Counted from the first letter of the stretch, positions 1 to 8,363 are shown. The stretch: 35,111 bases of DNA from Candidatus Kuenenia stuttgartensis (GCA_945904015.1 CAMDPK010000077.1:1-35111); one strand, 5' to 3'. Numbers and translations: made by a program. Notes: generated by a model not told the origin, from the sequence alone.

Positions 1-12
1 GTTCGCAACATT

Positions 13-37
13 GGTGGGTCTCGTACCTCGACCCACC
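13..37. repeat. Short inverted repeat after aceE
   Basis: Arms 13-20 (GGTGGGTC) and 30-37 (GACCCACC) are perfect complements around a 9-base loop. It lies 9 bases beyond the aceE stop codon. No T-run follows on the minus strand, so it is a weak terminator candidate at best and is better described as one of the window's many intergenic hairpins. Confidence 0.7.
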
Positions 38-45
38 CTACGATG

Positions 46-2718
46 TCATGCCTTCAATGGTTCGACTTTTTCCGGGTCGATGCCCAAATCTTTGAGGGCC
101 TTGGGCAGCTTCTTCTTGTCGAACTGGCCTTGTTGCGTGAGCGCGACGAGCGTTGTGTACGTGACGCATTCGGCGTCGATCTCGAAGTGACGCCTGAGTT
201 CTTCTCGCGTTTCGCTGCGGCCGAAACCGTCGGTGCCGAGAACGTGGTACTGCCCGGGAATCCAACTGCGGATTTGATCCGGGACAAGCCGGACGTTGTC
301 GCTTGATGCGATGAACGGGCCGGTGATGCCATCGAGCGTCGATTCGAGGTAACTCTTCTTCGGCTTGTCAGCCGGATGCAGACGGTTCCAGCGCAGAGCC
401 ATTGAGGCATCGCGGCAGAGTTCGGAATAACTCGTGACGCTCCAGACGTCGGAACCGATGCCGAACTTGTCGCTCAGAATTTCTTGAGCACGCAGCACTT
501 CGTTCAGGATCGGGCCGCTGCCGAAAAGCTGCGGTCGCTCTTTCTGACCCTTGGAACTTTCGGTGCTCTTGAAGCGATACATGCCGCGCACGATGCCGTC
601 GGAGACTCCGTCGGGCATCGCCGGCATCGCGTAGTCTTCGTTGTAGACGCTCAAGTAGTAGAAGATTTCTTCGTGCTCGACGTACATCCGCCGCATGCCG
701 TCTTGGATGATGACGGCCAGTTCGTAGCCGTAAGCCGGATCGTACGCCTTGAGATTCGGGACGCTGGTCGCGAAGAGTTGGCTGTGTCCGTCTTCGTGTT
801 GCAGGCCCTCACCGTTGAGGGTCGTGCGACCGGAGGTGCCGCCGACCAGAAATCCTTTTGTCCGCGAATCGCCCGCGAGCCAAATCTGATCGCCGACGCG
901 CTGGAACCCGAACATCGAGTAGTAAATGTAAAACGGCACCATGTGGATGCCGAGGTTCGAATACGCCGTGCCGGCCGCGACGAACGACGAGATCGCTCCG
1001 GCTTCGTTGATCCCTTCTTCGAGGATCTGGCCGTCCTTCATTTCTTTGTAGTACATGAGCTGGTCGGCATCGACCGGCTCGTAAAGCTGGCCCTTGCTGG
1101 CGTAAATGCCGCACTGGCGGAACAGCCCTTCCATGCCGAACGTGCGTGCCTCGTCCGGGATGATCGGCACGATCCGCGAGCCGATCTGCTTGTCCTTCAG
1201 CAAGCCACTGAGCAGGTACGTGAACGCGAACGTCGTCGAGCCTTCCGTCGCCCTGGCAATGTAGTTGAGAAACGATTCGACCGGCGGAACGGCGAGTTTT
1301 TCTGCAGTCGGACGCCGTGCCGGCAAGTAGCCGCCGAGCGACCGGCGACGCTCTTGGAGGTACAGCATCTCCGGGCTATCGGGAGCTGGCTTGTAAAACG
1401 GAGCCTGATCGACTTCGTCATCCGCGATCGGAATGCCGAAGCGCGAACGAAACTCGCGCAGCTCCTGCTCGTTCGCCTTCTTGACGTTGTGAGCGACGTT
1501 GCGTCCCTCGCCCGCTTCGCCCAGGCCGTAGCCTTTGATGGTCTTGGCGAGGATCACTGTCGGGGAGCCTTTGTGCTCGACGGCCGCTTGGTAGGCGGCG
1601 AAGACTTTCTCAGGATCGTGCCCGCCGCGTTTGAGCTTTTGCAGTTGCTCGTCCGAGAGATTCTCGACCAACTTCAGGGTTTTCGGATTCGCTCCGAAGA
1701 AATGCTCGCGGATGTACGAGCCGGGTTCGACGACGTATTTCTGATACTGGCCGTCCACGACCTCGCCCATGCGGCGGACCAAGTCGCCATCTTCGTCGTC
1801 TTCCAAGAGCGGATCCCAATCGCCGCCCCACACAACCTTGATGGCGTGCCAGCCCGCTCCGCGAAACGCCCCTTCGAGTTCCTGGATGATCTTGCCGTTG
1901 CCGCGAACCGGTCCGTCGAGTCGTTGCAGATTGCAATTCACGACGAAGATCAGGTTGTCGAGATTTTCTCGCGAGGCCAACGTCAGGGCACCGAGCGTTT
2001 CCGGTTCATCGACTTCGCCATCGCCGACAAAGCACCAGACGTGCGACTGCGACGTGTCCAGCAGCCCGCGATTTTCGAGATATCTCAGAAACCTTGCCTG
2101 ATAGATCGCCGTGATCGGACCAAGTCCCATCGACACAGTCGGAAACTGCCAGAAGTCCGGCATCAGCCACGGGTGCGGGTAGCTCGACAAACCTTCGCCA
2201 GCGGGAAGCTCTTGCCGGAAGTGTTCGAGGTGGTCTTCGGTCAGGCGTCCTTCGAGGAAGGCTCGCGCGTAAACTCCCGGCGACGCATGCCCCTGAAAGT
2301 AGACGAGGTCGCCGGCGTGCTCGGCGTTCCGTCCTCGGAAGAAGTGGTTGAAGCCGATCTCGTACAACGTCGCCGAAGAGGCGTACGTCGAGATGTGACC
2401 GCCGATCCCGTGTTTCTCGCGATTGGCTCGGACGACCATCGCCATCGCGTTCCAGCGAATGATCGACTTGATGCGGCGTTCGATCTCGCGATTGCCGGGA
2501 AAGCGTGGCTGTCGATCCGGAGGAATTGTGTTGATGTACGGCGTGTTGGCCGTGAACGGCAACGTCACACCGCGAACATAAGCTCGCTCCTGCAATGCGG
2601 AAAGGAGATGCTGCACGCCACCCTGGCCATGCCGGTGGAGGATGTCGTCCAACGACTCAAACCACTCGTCCAATTCCTGGGAATCCAGCGGCGTCGATAC
2701 CGGTACCTCAAGCGTCAT
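46..2718 (-). CDS. aceE: Pyruvate dehydrogenase E1 component, homodimeric type
   Basis: This is the thiamine-diphosphate E1 enzyme of the pyruvate dehydrogenase complex: it decarboxylates pyruvate and transfers the acetyl group to the lipoyl domain of E2. At 890 residues it has the length of the single-chain AceE family rather than the split alpha/beta type. The cofactor motif begins GDGEVDEPE at residue 232 and ends near NCN about 30 residues later. The N-terminal region with GHISTYASSATLYE (about 107-120) and FQGHASPGVYARAF (141-154) is typical of the family. I chose the ATG at 2718 (MTLEVPV) because the 24 codons before it do not resemble the family; no good ribosome site is visible. Genes for E2 and E3 are not in the window. 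Identification is by family resemblance and is secure. Confidence 0.96.
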   Translation of the reverse strand: MTLEVPVSTPLDSQELDEWFESLDDILHRHGQGGVQHLLSALQERAYVRGVTLPFTANTPYINTIPPDRQPRFPGNREIERRIKSIIRWNAMAMVVRANREKHGIGGHISTYASSATLYEIGFNHFFRGRNAEHAGDLVYFQGHASPGVYARAFLEGRLTEDHLEHFRQELPAGEGLSSYPHPWLMPDFWQFPTVSMGLGPITAIYQARFLRYLENRGLLDTSQSHVWCFVGDGEVDEPETLGALTLASRENLDNLIFVVNCNLQRLDGPVRGNGKIIQELEGAFRGAGWHAIKVVWGGDWDPLLEDDEDGDLVRRMGEVVDGQYQKYVVEPGSYIREHFFGANPKTLKLVENLSDEQLQKLKRGGHDPEKVFAAYQAAVEHKGSPTVILAKTIKGYGLGEAGEGRNVAHNVKKANEQELREFRSRFGIPIADDEVDQAPFYKPAPDSPEMLYLQERRRSLGGYLPARRPTAEKLAVPPVESFLNYIARATEGSTTFAFTYLLSGLLKDKQIGSRIVPIIPDEARTFGMEGLFRQCGIYASKGQLYEPVDADQLMYYKEMKDGQILEEGINEAGAISSFVAAGTAYSNLGIHMVPFYIYYSMFGFQRVGDQIWLAGDSRTKGFLVGGTSGRTTLNGEGLQHEDGHSQLFATSVPNLKAYDPAYGYELAVIIQDGMRRMYVEHEEIFYYLSVYNEDYAMPAMPDGVSDGIVRGMYRFKSTESSKGQKERPQLFGSGPILNEVLRAQEILSDKFGIGSDVWSVTSYSELCRDASMALRWNRLHPADKPKKSYLESTLDGITGPFIASSDNVRLVPDQIRSWIPGQYHVLGTDGFGRSETREELRRHFEIDAECVTYTTLVALTQQGQFDKKKLPKALKDLGIDPEKVEPLKA

Positions 2719-2998
2719 TGTCTCGTCTTCTGTCTGCGTTCTGAGGAAACTAGCGACACGGCTTCGGAGCACTCCGCCGTATTTCCGCAATTTCCAATGT
2801 CAAAAATGAGTCCGGGATTATTGCGGCAGGCCAGAATGGGAGCAACTCGCGAACAGCCGCCGACGTTCTGAGTCCGACACAAGACGAGATCAGCCCGGTC
2901 CTTGGCGCATTCCCGACCGATCGAAAAACTCGGCTCAAAAGGAACGACCATGAGCCTTAGACTACTCCCCCGCGTGTGAGCTGACGACGCGACAGAGT
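2719..2998. other. Spacer upstream of aceE
   Basis: This is the divergent spacer between aceE and the cimA leader. No convincing gene is present. On the minus strand TTGACA (2798-2803) is followed after 16 bases by TACGGC, a poor -10 match, so an aceE promoter here is only a weak guess. Several short reading frames cross the region, but none has recognisable features. Confidence 0.3.
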
Positions 2999-3027
2999 TT
3001 GACCGACCCAACAGCGTGGCCTATATT
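2999..3027 (+). promoter_or_regulatory. Predicted sigma70-type promoter of cimA leader
   Basis: TTGACC (2999-3004) and TATATT (3022-3027) are separated by exactly 17 bases, a near-consensus vegetative promoter. The expected start point is about 3034, some 23 bases before the leader ORF and some 237 bases before cimA. The long transcribed leader contains an Ile-rich ORF and an intrinsic terminator. It is the best promoter match I noticed in the window; start-site mapping has not been seen. Confidence 0.65.
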
Positions 3028-3056
3028 CCTCCGACTTTTCACCCACAGATATTCAC

Positions 3057-3146
3057 ATGCGACTCAGGTTCCAATTTCCGATCTCCATTATCACGGTCGC
3101 TGCCGGGATCAACATTCCCGCCAGCGGCCCTTGCCAGCGGCATTGA
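3057..3146 (+). CDS. Candidate isoleucine-rich leader peptide of cimA
   Basis: This is a 29-codon ORF starting at ATG 3057 and ending at TGA 3144-3146. Residues 9-20 read ISIITVAAGINI, with five Ile codons (ATC, ATT, ATC, ATC, ATT) and one Val in twelve. It starts about 23 bases after the predicted transcription start and ends 36 bases before the intrinsic terminator. The downstream gene is citramalate synthase, the entry to a threonine-independent isoleucine pathway. The likely role is as a sensor: ribosome stalling at Ile codons when charged tRNA-Ile is scarce. No Shine-Dalgarno sequence is visible, so translation is inferred. It could be chance, but the position and codon content fit an attenuator leader. 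Confidence 0.55.
   Translation: MRLRFQFPISIITVAAGINIPASGPCQRH
3095..3129 (+). promoter_or_regulatory. Leader hairpin overlapping Ile codons
   Basis: Bases 3095-3107 pair with 3117-3129: 12 of 13 positions match (one G-T pair, one C-C mismatch) around the loop ATCAACATT, which contains leader codons 18-20 (Ile-Asn-Ile). It lies inside the leader ORF and upstream of the terminator, the place where classical attenuators have their pause hairpin. A possible antiterminator pairs 3148-3155 with 3182-3189 (7 of 8). It would be covered by a ribosome at the leader stop codon and would compete with the terminator. Confidence 0.5.
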
Positions 3147-3182
3147 GCTTGGGGTTCGTTTCTTTTCGTCACGACGTTGTCA

Positions 3183-3211
3183 CCCTCAGGTCGATCGCCT
3201 GAGGGTTTTTT
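3183..3211 (+). terminator. Intrinsic terminator in cimA leader
   Basis: A perfect 8-bp stem (CCCTCAGG at 3183-3190, CCTGAGGG at 3198-3205) with a 7-base loop is followed directly by six T. It points toward cimA on the plus strand and has no full-length gene upstream on that strand, so its natural target is the transcript from the promoter at 2999-3027. This supports regulated read-through into cimA. Confidence 0.85.
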
Positions 3212-3221
3212 GTTTGGTTTT

Positions 3222-3255
3222 TGAAATCTGAAATCTCAAATTTGAAATCTCAGAT
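3222..3255. repeat. AT-rich GAAATCT repeat before cimA
   Basis: The segment is built of repeated GAAATCT-like units and includes CAAATTTG. It ends 15 bases before the cimA start codon. A related block sits in the same relative place before korB (6441-6476). It is strikingly AT-rich against its surroundings. Confidence 0.65.
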
Positions 3256-3270
3256 TGAGGCGGCACTGCG

Positions 3271-4881
3271 ATGACTCGAATCCAAATCTATGACACGACT
3301 CTCCGAGACGGCAGTCAGGGCGAGGGCGTGAACTTCTCGTTGCAGGACAAGCTGCTGATCACACAGCGGCTCGATGAATTGGGCTTCGACTTCATCGAGG
3401 GTGGTTATCCGCTGTCGAATCCGAAGGACGCCGAGTATTTCCAGCGGGCGCGAGACCTTGACCTGAAGCACGCGACGGTGACGGCGTTCGGCATGACTCG
3501 GCGGCGCGGAGCGGCTGCCGAAGACGACACCGGTATGGTCGCGCTGCGGGATTCCCAGGCGAAGATTTGCGTCATCGTCGGTAAGACGTGGGACTTGCAC
3601 GTCTTCGAGGTACTGCGCGTCGATGAGGCCGAGAACCTTGCGATGATCCGTGACTCGGTCGGATTCCTGCATGGCGAGGGACGCCGAGTCTTCTACGACG
3701 CCGAGCACTTCTTCGACGGCTATCGAGCGAATCCGGAATTCGCACTCAAAACGATCAAGGCTGCCGAGGAATCCGGAGCCGAGATCGTCGTCCTCTGCGA
3801 CACCAACGGTGGACGATTGCCGGAGGAAATTGCCGACGCGGTGAAAGCTGCTAAACAGGCTTTGAGCATCCCGATCGGCATCCACTGCCACAACGACTGC
3901 GACTTGGCGGTCGCCAATTCGCTCGCCGCCGTTGATGTCGGAGCGATCCAAGTGCAGGGCACGATCAACGGCATCGGCGAGCGCTGCGGCAACGTCGATC
4001 TGTGCAGCGTCGTCGCAAATCTCGCTCTCAAGAAAACCGGTTTCGACGTGCTGACGGACGGTGGGTTAAAGCATCTCGCCGAGTTGTCGCGCTACGTCTA
4101 CGAACTGGCAAACATGAATTACCGCAATGGCCAGCCGTTCGTCGGAACCAGTGCGTTCGCTCACAAAGGCGGCATGCACGTTCACGCCGTCAATCGCCTG
4201 GCGAAGAGCTACGAGCACATCGAACCGGAGACGGTCGGCAACGTGCGGCGAGTGCTCATCAGCGAACTATCCGGCAAATCGAACATCGTCGCCAAGACGA
4301 CCAAGTACGCGATCCAAAACGACGCTGCGATGATGCAAAAGATCCTCGACCGCGTGCAGGACTTGGAAAACGAGGGCTTTCAATTCGAAGCGGCCGAGGC
4401 GTCATTCGACCTGCTCGTCCGCAAGATCGTCGGCCAGTACCAGCCGAAATTCGAGAAGGTGCATTACCGCGTGAACGTGGAATCCGACGGCGGCCTACGC
4501 GACGAATTGGTGTCGGTCGCCCCGAACGGTGCGATGGCCCCGGCCACTGAAGCGACGATCAAGTTGCGTGTCGCTGGCCGTCTGGAACACGTCGTCGCCG
4601 AGGGAGACGGCCCGGTCAACGCGCTCGACACGGCACTTCGCAAGGCGCTGATTACAACATACCCGAATCTCGCCGAGATGCAGCTTGTGGACTACAAGGT
4701 CCGCGTCATCAACTCGACCGCCGGCACGGCGGCTCGCGTACGAGTCGTCATCGAAAGCCGCGACGACCACGAAGTCTGGACGACGGTCGGCGTCAGCGAA
4801 AACATCATCGAAGCCAGTTGGCTCGCGCTGGTCGACAGCGTCGAATACAAGCTGTTCAAGGACGAGCAACCGACGGCGTGA
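3271..4881 (+). CDS. cimA: Citramalate synthase
   Basis: It condenses pyruvate and acetyl-CoA to (R)-citramalate, which is converted to 2-oxobutyrate for isoleucine synthesis. The 536-residue product has the DTTLRDGSQ start motif (residues 8-16), the metal-binding HCHND motif (about 209-213), the NGIGERCGN segment and a C-terminal LeuA-type regulatory dimer domain (about 395-530). The stretch FIEGGYPLSNPKD is characteristic of CimA rather than of 2-isopropylmalate synthase. GAGG lies 10 bases before the ATG. A promoter, an Ile-rich leader ORF and an intrinsic terminator precede it, suggesting attenuation as well as the feedback control expected from the C-terminal domain. Its 3' end overlaps the convergent unknown gene by 26 bases. 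Exact allosteric effector is not visible from sequence. Confidence 0.93.
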   Translation: MTRIQIYDTTLRDGSQGEGVNFSLQDKLLITQRLDELGFDFIEGGYPLSNPKDAEYFQRARDLDLKHATVTAFGMTRRRGAAAEDDTGMVALRDSQAKICVIVGKTWDLHVFEVLRVDEAENLAMIRDSVGFLHGEGRRVFYDAEHFFDGYRANPEFALKTIKAAEESGAEIVVLCDTNGGRLPEEIADAVKAAKQALSIPIGIHCHNDCDLAVANSLAAVDVGAIQVQGTINGIGERCGNVDLCSVVANLALKKTGFDVLTDGGLKHLAELSRYVYELANMNYRNGQPFVGTSAFAHKGGMHVHAVNRLAKSYEHIEPETVGNVRRVLISELSGKSNIVAKTTKYAIQNDAAMMQKILDRVQDLENEGFQFEAAEASFDLLVRKIVGQYQPKFEKVHYRVNVESDGGLRDELVSVAPNGAMAPATEATIKLRVAGRLEHVVAEGDGPVNALDTALRKALITTYPNLAEMQLVDYKVRVINSTAGTAARVRVVIESRDDHEVWTTVGVSENIIEASWLALVDSVEYKLFKDEQPTA

Positions 4882-5341
4882 GGCAGTGATCGAACTCAAA
4901 CGCTTCATCGCGAGACGCAGTCAGCGGTAGCGGTTCGCCACGTTGTTCGGTGAGCACTCGCCAAACGTGGCTCAATCGGTTTTCGGCCTCATCGATCGGA
5001 ACGCGCACGCTGATTGGCCAGATCGATCGCGTGCGACCGTCGGAAGCACACCACGCTCCGTAACAGCAGACCCACAACGCGAGCGGCCAGCGGCCAAGAG
5101 CCGACGTAACTTCGGCAGCGGGGAATTCGTCCGGCCATGACTGACAGATGATGACGAGGTCTGGGGCGACGAGTGGATTTTCAAGCCGCTCATCATGGAC
5201 GTCACAGCGCCCACCAAAGCTTTCCGAAATCTGTACGGTCGCAGCGGGGACAATTTGATGCAGCCAATCGCGGACTCGTGAGAACTCGGAGCGGTCGATT
5301 TCTCCGATGACAAGAATGTTGGGCTTGTCGGACATCGCCAC
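4856..5341 (-). CDS. Conserved-looking protein of unknown function
   Basis: I do not recognise this 161-residue protein. It opens with a strand-like segment (KPNILVIGEIDRSEF) and has two more hydrophobic segments (APDLVIICQSW and WPLALWVCCYGAWC), reminiscent of a small alpha/beta receiver- or flavodoxin-like fold, but no phosphorylation or cofactor motif is clear. It has no signal peptide. GTG at 5341 or ATG at 5335 could be the start; neither has a clear ribosome site. It begins only 12 bases past the T-run of the korB terminator and its last 26 bases overlap the convergent cimA, so its expression depends on read-through or on a promoter within korB. Reality as a gene is likely from its protein-like composition, not proven. 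Confidence 0.6.
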   Translation of the reverse strand: MAMSDKPNILVIGEIDRSEFSRVRDWLHQIVPAATVQISESFGGRCDVHDERLENPLVAPDLVIICQSWPDEFPAAEVTSALGRWPLALWVCCYGAWCASDGRTRSIWPISVRVPIDEAENRLSHVWRVLTEQRGEPLPLTASRDEAFEFDHCLTPSVARP

Positions 5342-5353
5342 TCGCAGGAAATG

Positions 5354-5381
5354 AAAAAAGGCCGGTTTGAAAAACCGGCCT
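5354..5381 (-). terminator. Intrinsic terminator of korAB
   Basis: On the minus strand AGGCCGGTTT pairs with its complement around a tiny loop and is followed by six T (plus-strand A at 5354-5359). It lies 18-45 bases beyond the korB stop codon and should end the korA-korB transcript. Confidence 0.85.
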
Positions 5382-5398
5382 CTGTTGGGCTGTCACGC

Positions 5399-6427
5399 CT
5401 AATTCACGAACCAAGTGTCGCCGCTGTTGAGCAGTTTCTCGACGTCACCTTCGCCAAGTTTCGCGCGGGCGGCTTCGACCTGCTTCGTGACGGACTCGTC
5501 GTAGGTCGAACGCTCGACGGCTCGGAAGATTCCCATCGGTTCGGGAAACTCCGGGTGTCTCATGCGGGAGAGCAAGAACGCCAATGACGGCTCCGGCGTC
5601 TTCTCGTCGTGGAACAACAAGTCATCTTCTTTCACGTCGCCGCCGAGCTGCACGATTTCGACGCGATTGCCTTCGGCAACGCGAATTCCCTTTTCACGAT
5701 TCTTGCCGAAAATCAACGGCTTGCCGTGTTCGAGATAGACGATGCTGTCGCTGCGAGTTTCCTTGTCGGTGGCATAGCTGAAGGCTCCCTGGTTGAAGAC
5801 GTTGCAGTCTTGATAGACCTCGACGAACGCCGTCCCTTTGTGGTGTGCAGCTCGTTCCAGAACCATCGTGAGATGCTTGATGTCCACATCGACCGAACGG
5901 GCGACGAAAGTGGCTTCGGCTCCGATCGCGACTGACAGCGGCGTCAGCGGGTGATCGATCGAGCCATACGGCGTGCTTTTGCTTTTCTTGCCGACCGGAC
6001 TGGTCGGCGAGTACTGGCCTTTGGTCAGACCATAAATCTGGTTGTTGAAGAGGATAATCTTCATGTCGATGTTGCGGCGGATGGCGTGCAGGAAGTGATT
6101 GCCGCCGATCGACAGGGCATCGCCATCGCCGGTGATGACCCAGACTTGCAGTTCGGGATTGGCCAACTTCACACCTGTCGCAACCGCTGGAGCGCGGCCG
6201 TGAATGCTGTGCAAGCCATAGGTGTTGACGTAATACGGGAAGCGGCTGCTGCAACCGATGCCCGACACGAAGCAGAATTTCTCTTTCGGGATGCCCAGCG
6301 TCGGCAGCACTTTTTTCATCTGGGCGAGAATCGAGTAATCGCCGCAGCGCGGGCACCAGCGGACTTCCTGGTCGCTGGCAAAGTCTTTCGATTGAAGTGT
6401 TGGCAGAGTTGGCATATCGACGGACAT
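5399..6427 (-). CDS. korB: 2-oxoacid:ferredoxin oxidoreductase, beta subunit
   Basis: This is the thiamine-diphosphate subunit that, with KorA, oxidises a 2-oxoacid (2-oxoglutarate or pyruvate) to the acyl-CoA and reduces ferredoxin. The 342 residues include WCPRCGD (Cys25, Cys28), Cys59 in GIGCSSRFP and Cys208 in YQDCNVF, which match the four cysteines that hold the iron-sulfur cluster in this family. The cofactor motif is GDGDALSIGGNH (100-111) with NNQIYGLTKGQ (128-138). It is the second gene of the korA-korB unit, 58 bases after korA, and is followed by a strong terminator. The spacer carries an AT-rich repeat. Substrate choice cannot be settled from sequence; the KorAB name follows the gamma-alpha fusion of its partner. 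Confidence 0.93.
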   Translation of the reverse strand: MSVDMPTLPTLQSKDFASDQEVRWCPRCGDYSILAQMKKVLPTLGIPKEKFCFVSGIGCSSRFPYYVNTYGLHSIHGRAPAVATGVKLANPELQVWVITGDGDALSIGGNHFLHAIRRNIDMKIILFNNQIYGLTKGQYSPTSPVGKKSKSTPYGSIDHPLTPLSVAIGAEATFVARSVDVDIKHLTMVLERAAHHKGTAFVEVYQDCNVFNQGAFSYATDKETRSDSIVYLEHGKPLIFGKNREKGIRVAEGNRVEIVQLGGDVKEDDLLFHDEKTPEPSLAFLLSRMRHPEFPEPMGIFRAVERSTYDESVTKQVEAARAKLGEGDVEKLLNSGDTWFVN

Positions 6428-6440
6428 CGCGGAGTTACCT

Positions 6441-6476
6441 TTTGAAATTTCAGATTTGTGATTTGTGATTTCAGAT
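6441..6476. repeat. AT-rich repeat between korA and korB
   Basis: Repeated GAAATC/ACAAATC units on the minus strand end 13 bases before the korB start codon. It is the same repeat type, in the same orientation to its gene, as the block at 3222-3255 before cimA. Confidence 0.65.
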
Positions 6477-6485
6477 GGCCGAGCA

Positions 6486-8363
6486 TTAACCGTGGAATTC
6501 GTTGATCACGTTGACCAGTTCGTTCACGAGGAACGGCTTGCCTTCGACCTTGTTGTAGCCCTGAGCATCAACGAGGAACTGATTGCGGAGCAACATCCGC
6601 AACTGACCGCAGTTCAATTCCGGCACGAGCACCTTTTCGTAGCTCTTCAGGATCGTGCCGAGGTTGCGGGGAAACGGGTTCATGTACCGCAGATGCGTGT
6701 GAGCGACCGATTTTCCCGCTGTCTGAGCCTGTTGCACTGCTGTACGAACGGCTCCGTAAGTCCCGCCCCAACTGATGACGAGCAGCTTGCCGGACGCCGG
6801 GCCATCCACCGTTTGTTCGGGAATGAAATTGGCGATGTTCGCGACCTTTTGAGCTCGCGTGTTGGTCATGTGCTGATGGTTCTTCGGCGAGTAATCGATG
6901 TTGCCGGTGACGTCCTTCTTTTCGATTCCGCCGATGCGGTGTTCCAAACCTTTTGTGCCCGGCTTGGCCCACGGGCGAGCGAGTTTTTCATTCCGCTTGT
7001 ACGGCAGATATTCGCCGTTCTCACCGTTCACAGAGGTGATGTGTTCGATCTTCAAACGCGGCAGATCTGCGACGTTCGGAATCTGCCACGGCTCAGCTCC
7101 GTTGGCGATGTAGCCGTCGGAAAGGAAGATCACCGGGCACATAAACTCGGTGGCGATGCGAAACGCTTCTTGAATCAACGAGAAACAATCGCCGGGGCCA
7201 CTCGCTGCGACGATCGGCAGCGGCGATTCGCCGTTGCGGCCGTACATGGCGAGTAACAAGTCGGATTGTTCGGTCTTGGTCGGTAGCCCGGTGCTCGGCC
7301 CACCGCGCTGGACATCAATGATGACCATTGGCAACTCGGTCATCATGCCCAGGCCCATCGCCTCGCCTTTCAGGCAGATGCCGGGACCGCTGCTGGCGGT
7401 GACCGCCAGTTCCCCGGCGAAGGCGGCACCGACACATGCAGACATCGCGGCGATTTCGTCTTCGGCCTGAAACGTCTTTACGCCGAAATGCTTGAACGTC
7501 GACAGATCATGCAAGATGTCGCTGGCGGGCGTGATCGGATAGCCGCTGAAGACGACGGTCTTGCCAGAGAGCTTGGCCATCGTCGCCAAACCCATCGCGA
7601 CCGCTTCGTTGCCGGTGATCTTGCGGTACTTGCCAGCGGGCAGTTTGGCCGGCGGGACGTGATAGTGGACTGTGAACGATTCCGTCGAGAAGCCGTAATT
7701 CATGCCGGCTCGCAGCGCCCGCAAGTTGGCTTCGACGACATCCGGCTTCTTGGCAAATTTCGTCCGAATGTTGTCCTCGGTCGGCTTCGGATCACGGTCA
7801 TAAAGCCAATAGACCAAGCCCAGCGCGAAGAAGTTGCGGCACAGATCGGCATTTTTGAGCGAGAGTCCCAGGCCTTCGACCGCGTCGCGGTTGAGCCGCG
7901 TCATCGGCACTTTGTGGACGCGGAACTTAGCCATCAAGTTTTCGTCGTCGAGCGGATTCGCCTCGTAGGATGCTTTTTGCAAGCCGCTCTTGTTGAACTC
8001 TTCTTCGTTGACGATCAGCGTGCCGCCGCGCTTGAGGTCCGCGATATTCGTCTTGAGCGCCGCCGGGTTCATCGCGACGAGCGTGTCAACAGCATCGCCC
8101 GGAGTGAAGACGTCATGATTCGAGAAGCACAGTTGATAGCCGGAAACTCCAAAGAGCGAACCGGCGGGAGCACGGATCTCGGCGGGAAAATCGGGGAACG
8201 TACGAACGTCATTGCCAAACATGGCCGAAGCGTTCGTCATGTGTCCTCCGATTGACTGTATGCCGTCGCCGGAGTCACCGCAGAAGCGGATGACGACTGT
8301 TTCGAGGTTCTCCAGTGGCTTGCCGTTGGTGGAAGCGGGAGCATCCAGTGTGGCGGTTGACAT
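6486..8363 (-). CDS. korA: 2-oxoacid:ferredoxin oxidoreductase, gamma-alpha fused subunit
   Basis: This is the partner of KorB, with an N-terminal gamma domain (about 20-210, starting VIRFCGDSGDGIQSIGG) fused to the alpha domain, which carries the family signature SGYPITPASD that contacts the cofactor. The length of 625 residues is normal for the fused form. I start it at ATG 8363 (MSTATLDAP) because AGGAG lies 11 bases before and the longer frame's extra 41 residues look non-coding. It is first in the unit, so a promoter is expected in 8364-8649, although I see no convincing one. Ferredoxin itself is not encoded in the window. Confidence 0.93.
   Translation of the reverse strand: MSTATLDAPASTNGKPLENLETVVIRFCGDSGDGIQSIGGHMTNASAMFGNDVRTFPDFPAEIRAPAGSLFGVSGYQLCFSNHDVFTPGDAVDTLVAMNPAALKTNIADLKRGGTLIVNEEEFNKSGLQKASYEANPLDDENLMAKFRVHKVPMTRLNRDAVEGLGLSLKNADLCRNFFALGLVYWLYDRDPKPTEDNIRTKFAKKPDVVEANLRALRAGMNYGFSTESFTVHYHVPPAKLPAGKYRKITGNEAVAMGLATMAKLSGKTVVFSGYPITPASDILHDLSTFKHFGVKTFQAEDEIAAMSACVGAAFAGELAVTASSGPGICLKGEAMGLGMMTELPMVIIDVQRGGPSTGLPTKTEQSDLLLAMYGRNGESPLPIVAASGPGDCFSLIQEAFRIATEFMCPVIFLSDGYIANGAEPWQIPNVADLPRLKIEHITSVNGENGEYLPYKRNEKLARPWAKPGTKGLEHRIGGIEKKDVTGNIDYSPKNHQHMTNTRAQKVANIANFIPEQTVDGPASGKLLVISWGGTYGAVRTAVQQAQTAGKSVAHTHLRYMNPFPRNLGTILKSYEKVLVPELNCGQLRMLLRNQFLVDAQGYNKVEGKPFLVNELVNVINEFHG

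Noticed and set aside
484..2871. A 795-codon open frame on the plus strand
   Set aside because: It is the antisense shadow of aceE; no domain or ribosome site, and arginine/valine-rich composition typical of a GC-rich shadow frame.
3016..3231. A 71-codon frame in the cimA leader
   Set aside because: It runs through the terminator and has no Ile clustering; the 29-codon frame at 3057 fits the regulatory layout better.
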